Of a stretch of 38,247 bases of DNA, positions 16,821-23,883 are shown in pieces. Source of the stretch: Phycisphaerae bacterium (GTDB lineage: Bacteria > Planctomycetota > Phycisphaerae > UBA1845); NCBI GenBank assembly GCA_029260135.1, contig JAJDDV010000179.1, positions 1-38,247 of the forward strand, written 5' to 3'. The notes below the pieces were generated by a model. The model searched no databases. It was not told the origin of the DNA and was given only the letters and a program-made list of their open reading frames with translations. How positions within the stretch are numbered: the first letter of the stretch is position 1; the number at the start of each line of letters is the position of its first letter. The position numbers and the translations under genes were made by a program.

Positions 16821-19800
16821 ATGCGAGGTATCTTCCTGCGACGTTTTTGTGGTTGCCTGTGTTTCGGCGCGATGCCGGCGGCTGGTGTGGGTGCGACAGC
16901 GTACGCCGAGGAGGACGGGCTGCACATCCGAACGTCACGGGTCACGGGACGGGCATCGTTCGTCACACCCGCAAACGGCATGGCGATCCCGACGGCGGCG
17001 ACGCCCGGCGATCCGCGCTCCGTGGCTCGGCGATTTCTCGACGCGCACGGTCACCTGTTCGGTGTTGCAGACCCGGCCCAAGAACTTGTCCTCGATCAGG
17101 TCGACACGGATCCACTCGGTTTCAAGCACACCACCTACCGCCAAGCCTACAAGGCCATCCCGGTCTTCTCGGGCATACTGAAGGTGCATGAAAACGCGAC
17201 CGGCGACGTCGTCGCAGCCAACGGCGACGTCTATCCGATCGTCTTGAAAGGCCAGACAAGTCCGACACTCACGATGGGCGGCGCCCTGAAGGAACTCTGG
17301 GACGAGATCGGCGATGGATCGGCGGCCGTGGAACGCGGTGAGCTTGTCATTGTGGATCCCGGTTGGTACGGCGATCCGTCGCGCGGCGCGCGCCTGGCCT
17401 ATCATATCGTCGCGACCAGTCTTCTTTCGCCGACCGCGATGGGTGATACACCGGTGCCCATGCGAGAGACGTTCTTCGTAGACGCCCACACCGGTGCGGT
17501 GCTCGACCGTTGGTCGATGATCTACGATGCCAGGGATCGCCAGGTCCATGATGCGCATGCCGGCACCAACTGCTGCTTTCCCAGGACCGACGCCGGATGC
17601 GACGATGAAGACTGCGAAGCCGTGATCTGCGAGCGTCGACCGTCCTGCTGTGACGACCAATGGACCAGCGTGTGTGCAGCGCGGGCTGCCCATTTTTGTG
17701 GAACGACCTGTCTGCCCGGAACGCTGGCGCGATCGGAGGGTGATCCACCGGCCGGGTTGGCGGACGCCGATGCGCTCTACGACTACCTGGGCGATACCTA
17801 CGACTACTTCTTCCGTGCGTTCGGTCGAGACAGCTACGACGATCAAGGGGGACCGATCATCACGACCGCGAACTCGATCGCTGTCGGTTGTCCCAACGCA
17901 GCCTGGATCAGCGAGTTCAATCAGTCACTGTTCTGCACGGGCACCGTCGCAGACGATCTCGTCGCCCATGAATATGTCCACGCGCTCACGGAACACACGG
18001 CGAATCTGATTTATCAAAACCAATCCGGCCAGTTGAACGAGTCCTATTCCGACATCTTCGGAGAGCTCGTCGATCTCTTTAACGGCGACGTGTCGTTTCC
18101 CGGTCCGGCGGGGGGGGCCGCGTGGCCCACGCACGGTAGCGGACCCGGCTACGATGTACCCAACGCGCCGCGTACCACCTGCAGCGACGGGCGCAATGAT
18201 TATCCCGACGGCGTGCGTTGGATGATCGCGGAAGACTCGACCGCGTTCGGCGAAGCCATCCGTGATATGTGGGATCCGACCTGCCTCGGTGACCCGGACT
18301 TCGCCGACAGCTCCCTGCAAACCTGTAGCATCATCGACGCCGGGGGCGTTCACAGCGGTAGCGGTATTCCAAACCACGCCTTCGCACTTCTCACCGACGG
18401 CGGATCGTTCAACGGATACACGATCGATGGAATCGGCCCGATCAAAGCCGGTGCGGTGTGGTACCGCGCGCTGACGACCTACCTGATCGTCTCGTCGGAT
18501 TTCGACGAGGCCTACGCCGCACTGGTCCAGGCGGCCAGTGACCTCGTGGGAACCTACCCCAACGACCCGCGGACCGGTCTGCCGTCAGGCGACGTCTTCA
18601 CCACCGAAGATGCAGCCAACGTCGATCGAGCCCTGCAATCCGTAGAAATGAACAGCGTCGGCCGCTGCGGGGCGACCGTGGCGGTGCTCGAATCCGCCCC
18701 CCCGGCCATCTGTGCCAACCCCGTGACATTGATGGCCGACGACTTCGAGGACACCCCCCTCGCCTGGACCGTTTCGAACGAGGGCGCGTTCGGGCCGCCG
18801 AATCCGTATGACTGGGTGCTCACGGAAGAGGCGCTTCCGCTGGGGCGGGAGGGGGTGGCGTGGTACGCGGCGGATCCGGGGATCGGCGACTGTGTTCGCC
18901 AAAACGAATCGGCAATCCACGTTCTGGTCAGCCCCGAGGTCGTTCTTCCGGATGAGGGAGAGTTCTTCTACCTGCGGTTTACCCACTACATGGAAACGGA
19001 GCCGGGCTGGGACGGGGGCCGGGTGAGTCTTCGGGTGAACGGCGAGGCTTGGCGCAGCGTTCCGCGCACGGCGTTTGAGTACAACCCCTACAACACCGTT
19101 CTGCAGAAGCCGTCGGTACACAACCTCAATCCGCTGGCGGGCAAGGACGGGTGGTCCGGCGTTGGTGGTCGATGGGGGACGTCGGTGGTTGGTTTGAACC
19201 GCCTGGCATCCGCGGGGGATCGCCTCGAAATCCGCTTTGACTTCGGCAAGGATGGTTGCGGTGGGGGGTTGGGGTGGTTCGTGGATGACGTGGTCGTGTA
19301 TATGTGCGGTGACTGCAACCGCAACAACGTGCCGGACCATCGCGATTTTCACTTCACGGCGGCCACGGAGTCGGCGGGAAACATCGGCAGCGGTTCCCCA
19401 CAGGCCGTCACCGTCGAGTTGCCTCCGCGCGCCGAAGGTGACGTGACGTTGACGTTCCGTGCGCAGGCGGATGTGAGAGCGCTGGACGAGTGGTTGGCGG
19501 TTCAGCTCAACGGCCAGCGCCTCGGCCGCGTGTTCGAAAGCGGCGCCGCGGACTGCGCATTTGCGAGTGACATCGACACGTTGGTTCTCTCGGCGGACCG
19601 GTTCAACGAACTGGTGGGTGGGTCGGACGCGGTTTTCACGATCTCGGCGTCGGACACAGTGAGCCCGGTGCAGTGCAATCTTCGGACGTTCGTCACGATG
19701 TCGCTGGCGTATGAACTCGCTCATCGTGATGAAGACGGCAACGGGATTCCCGACGAGTGCGAAGGGTGCGGCGTCAGTGAGTCTGCTTCCGCTGAGTTGG

Positions 19801-20420
19801 CGCTTGTGGCCAAGAACCGCTATGTGTCGTTTGTGCCTGGAAGTGCGGGTCGACACACCGCCCTTCGAATGATGGTCGTCGATATGCCGCCGACGCATGC
19901 TGAGCTGATCGGGCGGGAACTGTGGATCGGTTCGCCGCAACGCATCAGCGAGCTTCCCGGCCGCGCGGACGATGCACCGCCCACGATGAACGGTGCGTCG
20001 CTGACGTGCGAACCGGCGTTTGCCGACTGGGGATCGCTGGGGATGGTGCATATCTTCGACGAGTGGATCGTACCAGGCGGTATCTTTGAGGTTCGCTCCG
20101 TGGATCTGGCCTGCGGGGCGGATAGCGCGTCGATGTACTCCGCTTCGTTAACGGTTACGACCGGTGTGTGGGGTGACGTGGCTGGAATCTGCGGCGACGT
20201 GCCGTGCGGGCAGCCGGACGGCGTCGTCGACGTTACGGATGTCGGGGCTGTGCTCGATAAGTTCCGTGACGCGCCTGGCGCACTGCCCAAGCCGCAGACC
20301 GACCTGGCCGGTCGCGCGCCCAACGCGATTGTCGATATTCTCGACGTTGTTGTCGTGACGGACGCGTTTCGCGGATCGGCGTATCCGTTCGCGGGCGACG
20401 CTGCGCGATGCACGGAGTAG
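16821..20420 (+). CDS. Secreted M4 (thermolysin-type) metallopeptidase with Cys-rich insert and dockerin-like tail
   Basis: A 1199-residue exported protease. A signal peptide occupies about residues 1-30. A fungalysin/thermolysin-type propeptide follows (about 55-225). A Cys-rich module at about 251-297 has the pattern C-C-F-x(5)-G-C-D-D-x-x-C-E, then P-x-C-C-D-x-x-W and a further C. The M4 catalytic domain (about 310-620) has H-E-Y-V-H at 382-386 with the third zinc ligand Glu407 in N-E-S-Y-S-D. Later regions are beta-sandwich-like with D-C-N-R-N-N-V-P-D and D-E-D-G-N-G-I-P-D-E-C-E calcium-binding-type stretches. The end (about 1125-1190) is dockerin-like (D-G-V-V-D-V-T-D-V and N-A-I-V-D-I-L-D-V). 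It is probably extracellular or surface-attached. GGGG lies about 9 bases before the ATG. Confidence 0.9.
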   Translation: MRGIFLRRFCGCLCFGAMPAAGVGATAYAEEDGLHIRTSRVTGRASFVTPANGMAIPTAATPGDPRSVARRFLDAHGHLFGVADPAQELVLDQVDTDPLGFKHTTYRQAYKAIPVFSGILKVHENATGDVVAANGDVYPIVLKGQTSPTLTMGGALKELWDEIGDGSAAVERGELVIVDPGWYGDPSRGARLAYHIVATSLLSPTAMGDTPVPMRETFFVDAHTGAVLDRWSMIYDARDRQVHDAHAGTNCCFPRTDAGCDDEDCEAVICERRPSCCDDQWTSVCAARAAHFCGTTCLPGTLARSEGDPPAGLADADALYDYLGDTYDYFFRAFGRDSYDDQGGPIITTANSIAVGCPNAAWISEFNQSLFCTGTVADDLVAHEYVHALTEHTANLIYQNQSGQLNESYSDIFGELVDLFNGDVSFPGPAGGAAWPTHGSGPGYDVPNAPRTTCSDGRNDYPDGVRWMIAEDSTAFGEAIRDMWDPTCLGDPDFADSSLQTCSIIDAGGVHSGSGIPNHAFALLTDGGSFNGYTIDGIGPIKAGAVWYRALTTYLIVSSDFDEAYAALVQAASDLVGTYPNDPRTGLPSGDVFTTEDAANVDRALQSVEMNSVGRCGATVAVLESAPPAICANPVTLMADDFEDTPLAWTVSNEGAFGPPNPYDWVLTEEALPLGREGVAWYAADPGIGDCVRQNESAIHVLVSPEVVLPDEGEFFYLRFTHYMETEPGWDGGRVSLRVNGEAWRSVPRTAFEYNPYNTVLQKPSVHNLNPLAGKDGWSGVGGRWGTSVVGLNRLASAGDRLEIRFDFGKDGCGGGLGWFVDDVVVYMCGDCNRNNVPDHRDFHFTAATESAGNIGSGSPQAVTVELPPRAEGDVTLTFRAQADVRALDEWLAVQLNGQRLGRVFESGAADCAFASDIDTLVLSADRFNELVGGSDAVFTISASDTVSPVQCNLRTFVTMSLAYELAHRDEDGNGIPDECEGCGVSESASAELALVAKNRYVSFVPGSAGRHTALRMMVVDMPPTHAELIGRELWIGSPQRISELPGRADDAPPTMNGASLTCEPAFADWGSLGMVHIFDEWIVPGGIFEVRSVDLACGADSASMYSASLTVTTGVWGDVAGICGDVPCGQPDGVVDVTDVGAVLDKFRDAPGALPKPQTDLAGRAPNAIVDILDVVVVTDAFRGSAYPFAGDAARCTE

Positions 20421-20560
20421 TCGAATGAACCTCGATCCCGTCTTGTCATCATCGCACCCACCGCGGAAGAGGGCGGCGGTCCCAGCGCGCTTCTTGCAGG
20501 CGATCCAAGGGCGCTATTGACGCGCACCTTCACTTTGGCGCGTCCGTTGACGCGTACCTC

Positions 20561-21553
20561 TTGGCGATGAAGCTCCAGCCTGGTAAGCGTTCGCAAGACT
20601 GCCGTGAATTTGGCGCGCCGAACGAGGTGAGCCCGCAAACCGTGTTCGGGTTGCGCGAAGGCACTATGGTTGCTGATGTTCGCCTTTATGATCGAAGGCA
20701 AGCGCTTCTGGGGCGCGGGCTTTCCGGGTGGCGATCGGGAATCAAGCACGATTGCAGCAAAGTCTTCGAGCTTGTTCGGTGTGGCAGCGAGTACACCAAC
20801 GGGCTGGGCGAACGTGTTGATGTTGAAGGGGAGGTTCTGTTCCCGTTACTGAAGAGTTCGGACGTCGCCAGAAATCGACTCCCGCGCAAGTGGCTGCTCG
20901 TTCCCCAGAGAACGATGGCGGCATCGCCCGCGGATCTCCAACGCTTTGCACCCAAGGCGTGGAAATACCTCGTCGCGAACGATCTGCGCTTGGCGCAGCG
21001 TGGCAGTTCGGTCTATCGCAATCGAGCGCCCTTCTCTATCTTCGGCGTCGGAGATTATTCCTTTTCTCCATGGAAGATTGCCATCTCCGGCCTGTACAAG
21101 AAGCTCGAGTTCAGGATGGTCGCTCCGTTTCACGGACGTCCGGTTGTTCTGGACGACACCTGTTACATTCTTGGGTGTAAGTCTGAGGAAGAATGCAGAA
21201 CGCTTTACGAACTCGTACAGTCAGAGCCCGCACAAGAGTTTTTGTCGGCGTTCATATTCTGGGATGCAAAGCGGCCCATCAAAGCGCAGATCCTGAATCT
21301 TCTTGACCTTGCGGTCCTTGCTCGAGCGGAAGGTCTTGCGTCTGATGTCGTGCGAACTCTCGCAGAACGGCAGCTCGTGAGGTACGCGGACGGTGCACAT
21401 CAACAACTGCTGTTCAGTGAGGACACTCAGGAGCACGCTCGTTCACACAGCGACGCCGGCGAGCGGTACATTCTCGAAGGGCTGGAACGACGGAAGCATC
21501 GTACCCGACCTACCGCGTCGAGGGCGCGCCTCAACTCGAACGAACGACGGTGA
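20561..21553 (+). CDS. C-terminal part of a DNA adenine methyltransferase-like protein, N-terminally truncated (probable gene remnant)
   Basis: About 330 residues from a TTG at 20561 (ATG at 20567). The segments W-R-S-G-I-K-H-D-C-S-K-V-F-E-L, L-F-P-L-L-K-S-S-D-V, F-S-I-F-G-V-G-D-Y-S-F-S-P-W-K-V/I-A-I-S-G-L-Y-K and F-W-D-A-K-R-P-I match from memory the C-terminal, target-recognition half of N6-adenine DNA methyltransferases of the type II/IIG kind. The catalytic half (N-P-P-Y and the SAM site) is absent. The frame can be read upstream only to a TGA at 20426, and the M4 protease gene ends at 20420, so there is no room for it. No restriction gene is visible. The last about 60 residues are polar and may not be original. 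Best read as a decayed fragment; a stand-alone role is possible. Confidence 0.6.
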   Translation: MAMKLQPGKRSQDCREFGAPNEVSPQTVFGLREGTMVADVRLYDRRQALLGRGLSGWRSGIKHDCSKVFELVRCGSEYTNGLGERVDVEGEVLFPLLKSSDVARNRLPRKWLLVPQRTMAASPADLQRFAPKAWKYLVANDLRLAQRGSSVYRNRAPFSIFGVGDYSFSPWKIAISGLYKKLEFRMVAPFHGRPVVLDDTCYILGCKSEEECRTLYELVQSEPAQEFLSAFIFWDAKRPIKAQILNLLDLAVLARAEGLASDVVRTLAERQLVRYADGAHQQLLFSEDTQEHARSHSDAGERYILEGLERRKHRTRPTASRARLNSNERR

Positions 21554-21727
21554 TGCGGCTGGAACACACCCTGAGCCTACGTGCCACTCTGCCGGCACCT
21601 GAAGGTAGCCTGTACCGCGGCCTCTACGCATGACTTCCACGCACGCATTGAGCGTCGCCAGGGTCGCACAGCCAAGAGATCCCCGTCTTGAAAGGGAGGA
21701 GGCGAGGGGCGCCGACCGCAAGGCGCG

Positions 21728-22111
21728 TCAGTCGCCGGGGACGTTCATGGCGAGGATGGCTTTGGATGCGTCCTTGGCGAAACCGTCTCGGCAGCCTTCG
21801 GAACAGAAGTGCATCTTGTATCCCGCGGCTTTGAGCGCGTGCTCCGCGGATCCGTCCATACCGAGCGAGCAGGCGCCGCACTTGGACACGATGTGGTCTT
21901 CTTTTCCGTCGACGAGGTCGGCCTTGGCAAGGACGGCCTTGACCGCGACTTCGTCGGCTGCACCGATCTTGGCGACATTCTTCGCATCGGGGATCGTAGG
22001 TTCTCCGGTGACTTTCGGTGCGGGTTCTTCCTTGCGACATCCGAGCGAAACGGCAAGAAGCACGGCGGCGGTCAGGAACACGGAACAGGAACGGGTCCAA
22101 GGGGTGTTCAT
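21728..22111 (-). CDS. Lipoprotein with TRASH/YHS-like metal-binding domain
   Basis: A 127-residue protein with a lipoprotein signal (L-A-V-S-L-G-C, lipid Cys at 25) and a strong ribosome site (AAGGAG) before the ATG at 22111. The C-terminal half contains C-G-A-C-S-L-G-M-D-G, then Y-K-M-H-F-C-S-E-G-C-R-D-G-F. The F-C-S-x-x-C-x-x-x-F pattern is that of small YHS/TRASH-type metal-binding modules, so copper or another soft metal is a reasonable but unproven ligand. The only candidate promoter I see upstream on this strand is at 22589-22560, beyond a structured, terminator-ending leader. Confidence 0.75.
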   Translation of the reverse strand: MNTPWTRSCSVFLTAAVLLAVSLGCRKEEPAPKVTGEPTIPDAKNVAKIGAADEVAVKAVLAKADLVDGKEDHIVSKCGACSLGMDGSAEHALKAAGYKMHFCSEGCRDGFAKDASKAILAMNVPGD

Positions 22112-22241
22112 CGGAGTTTCTCCTTAAGGTCCAGCACAGATTGAACGGACGGCAACCACGGCCGTGGTGGTGCGGCGGAGGATTGTACACGAAACGGGAG
22201 GCATGACTTCCCTTGATCGGTGAAAACCTGTCTGGCGGTGC

Positions 22242-22279
22242 AAAAAAACGGCCCGCCCCGCTCGAGGGCGGGACGGGCC
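22242..22279 (-). terminator. Intrinsic terminator of the structured RNA
   Basis: GGCCCG (22279-22274) pairs with CGGGCC (22255-22250), continued inward by CCCGC/GCGGG after one mismatch. It is followed on the minus strand by G and seven T (22248-22242). No T-run occurs on the plus strand, so it works in one direction only. Confidence 0.8.
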
Positions 22280-22317
22280 AAAACTTGTTTGCTGCCGAAG
22301 ACAGCATCGTCTGCTGC

Positions 22318-22347
22318 CTACGGCAGCCTACCTATGCTACAGCTCAC
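22318..22347 (-). CDS. Possible nine-residue leader peptide with extended Shine-Dalgarno
   Basis: GTG at 22347 follows AGGAGG at 6 bases, within a 15-base AAAAGGAGGTGATCC. Translation gives M-S-C-S-I-G-R-L-P then TAG. The stop lies inside the GCTGCC/GGCAGC hairpin (22313-22327), so ribosome position would affect folding just before the terminator. Coding status is unproven; the 16S complementarity could instead serve ribosome binding without translation. Confidence 0.35.
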   Translation of the reverse strand: MSCSIGRLP

Positions 22348-22559
22348 GGATCACCTCCTTTTAAAAGCGGGAAACCCCGATCGGTTGAGCGCGCTGCACT
22401 CACGCCGACGGCCTAACCCATTCTGCGTATCGTCATACGCAGACCCGACGAAAGCCCGAAAACCGTGATCCTTGTCGGGCGTCCGGTAGAGCTTTGCCCT
22501 GCTCCCTTGGAGATGCCCAATTCCACCTCGTTCGGGAAGGGCATCGGCTCTACGGTCCT

Positions 22560-22589
22560 ATTCTACGCGGTTTACCCCCCTTGGGTCAA
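22560..22589 (-). promoter_or_regulatory. Sigma-70-type promoter for the structured RNA
   Basis: On the minus strand, TTGACC (22589-22584) is followed after 18 bases by TAGAAT (22565-22560). The match to TTGACA/TATAAT is close, and the predicted start falls at the base of the first long stem. Confidence 0.6.
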
Positions 22590-22665
22590 GGTTACGTAAG
22601 CTCTTGCATCGAGCATCCGATATATCAACTCGGTGGATGGTTCGTCTACTCCAAGTGGTCATGCT

Positions 22666-23868
22666 ATGTCCGATAGAAACGATCCGGAAGTTGCTGTTGT
22701 CGGTTGTGGGGTCTCGCATCCTGAGCTGCTTGAAATCTTGAAGAAGAGGTTCCAGGCGTCGGCTGAGGTTCGGCGGGGCGTGTGTCTGCTCAACGCCGGA
22801 CAATACCGTGAGGCGGAGTCGGCTTTTCAGGGGGCGCTCGATTTCGGATGCGTGGACGCATCGCTTCCATCCTATCTGGCGGCGGCGCTATGGGGGCAGG
22901 GGCATCGCGAAGCGGCGACGGACAAGCTCTCCGGCGTGCTGACGGAGAACCCGGATCATGTGGTGACACGGACGCGACACGCGTTGGCTTTGTGGTCGGA
23001 CGGGAAACCGGAAGACGCCATGCGGTCGTTGCGAGAGGGTATTGCGGAGAATCCGGAGTGCGCGGAGCTGCACTTTCAGCTCGGAACGAAACTGACGGCG
23101 CTGGAGCGTTATGAGGAAGCGGAGCTTCGCTTCACGCAGGCATTGAGTATCGACCGCGACCACTGCGAGGCCCGGGTGAGTCTTGCGTTGTGCTGCGGTG
23201 TGCGAAGCGCGCCCGGCGAATCGCTGGCGCAGCTGCAGCGGGCGCAGGCTGTTCGTCCGCACGACGCGCGGATCGGTTTGCTCCTGGCCCAGGCGGCTCG
23301 AGCAGCCCAGCAGCAAGGATGCGCGGTTCACGTGCGATCTCGGATGGTGGAGGAGGATCCGGTCGGCGACGAGCAAGGTCTCGACGAGTTGTCGCGCGTG
23401 ATCGCCGCGGACCCCGACTTCGTCGATGCATTCCTGGCGATTCCGGTCGGCGATGTGGACGAGAAGGTCTTCGTCATGTTGTTGAAGACGTTGGAGAAGG
23501 CCCTGGAGCGCCAACCGGAGCACGCCGAGTTTCACTATCACTGCGGTCGCGTTTTGGATCGACTGGGTCGCTGCGAGGACGCGATCGATCACAACGAGCG
23601 TGCGGTCGGAATCGACCCGAAGTTCATTCGCGCGTTGATCGAGCTGGGCAAGCTCTACCGGAAAACGGATCGCATGGCCGACGCGACGACGCGGCTCGAG
23701 CAGGCGATCGCCGCCGGTGCCGAGTATGCGGACGTCTATTACTTGTTGGGCAATCTCTATCGCGACCTCGGACTCGTGGGCCGCGCACGAAGCGCCTATC
23801 GCCGGGCGCTTCTACTCAATGATCGGTATTCCGCTGCGATGGAAGCGTTGAACGCGCTTCCGGTGTAG
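22666..23868 (+). CDS. TPR-repeat protein
   Basis: A 400-residue protein of tandem tetratricopeptide repeats, a helical protein-interaction scaffold. Repeat signs recur: G-Q-Y-R-E-A-E-S-A-F-Q-G-A-L, Y-E-E-A-E-L-R-F-T-Q-A-L, C-E-D-A-I-D-H-N-E-R-A-V, and A-D-A-T-T-R-L-E-Q-A-I. No signal peptide or transmembrane segment, so probably cytoplasmic. Starts at ATG 22666 or GTG 22633 are both possible, neither with a good ribosome site. It is divergent from the structured RNA and 15 bases upstream of a second TPR gene. The partner is unknown. Confidence 0.8.
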   Translation: MSDRNDPEVAVVGCGVSHPELLEILKKRFQASAEVRRGVCLLNAGQYREAESAFQGALDFGCVDASLPSYLAAALWGQGHREAATDKLSGVLTENPDHVVTRTRHALALWSDGKPEDAMRSLREGIAENPECAELHFQLGTKLTALERYEEAELRFTQALSIDRDHCEARVSLALCCGVRSAPGESLAQLQRAQAVRPHDARIGLLLAQAARAAQQQGCAVHVRSRMVEEDPVGDEQGLDELSRVIAADPDFVDAFLAIPVGDVDEKVFVMLLKTLEKALERQPEHAEFHYHCGRVLDRLGRCEDAIDHNERAVGIDPKFIRALIELGKLYRKTDRMADATTRLEQAIAAGAEYADVYYLLGNLYRDLGLVGRARSAYRRALLLNDRYSAAMEALNALPV

Positions 23869-23883
23869 CGATCCGAGGGGTTA

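Larger units (their letters stand above)
22242..22553 (-). ncRNA. Structured RNA or 5' leader of unknown class, about 310 nt
   Basis: Proposed transcript from a start near 22553 to the T-run at 22242. Stems seen on the minus strand, 5' to 3': GTAGAGC/GCTCTAC (22553-22547 with 22492-22486) enclosing GATGCCC/GGGCATC (22545-22539 with 22518-22512); CCCGAC/GTCGGG (22479-22474 with 22449-22444); a perfect 9-bp hairpin with GACG loop (22443-22422); GCTGCC/GGCAGC (22327-22313); GCTGTC/GGCAGC (22305-22291); then the terminator. Between them lies AAAAGGAGGTGATCC (22362-22348), complementary to the 16S rRNA 3' tail, directly before a nine-codon ORF. GGATCAC at 22471-22465 can pair with GTGATCC in that site. 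I recognise no known RNA class (checked by eye against tmRNA, RNase P, SRP, 6S and common riboswitches). The next minus-strand gene starts 131 bases past the T-run. Confidence 0.6.

Noticed and set aside
18585..20051. A 488-codon minus-strand frame
   Set aside because: Antisense to the M4 protease, whose motifs and domain order are clear; the translation is R/H/Q-rich.
22348..22361. Plus-strand GGATCACCTCCTTT, identical to the 3' end of 16S rRNA
   Set aside because: The preceding plus-strand sequence does not resemble 16S helix 45, so it is not an rRNA fragment; it is better read as its complement on the minus strand.
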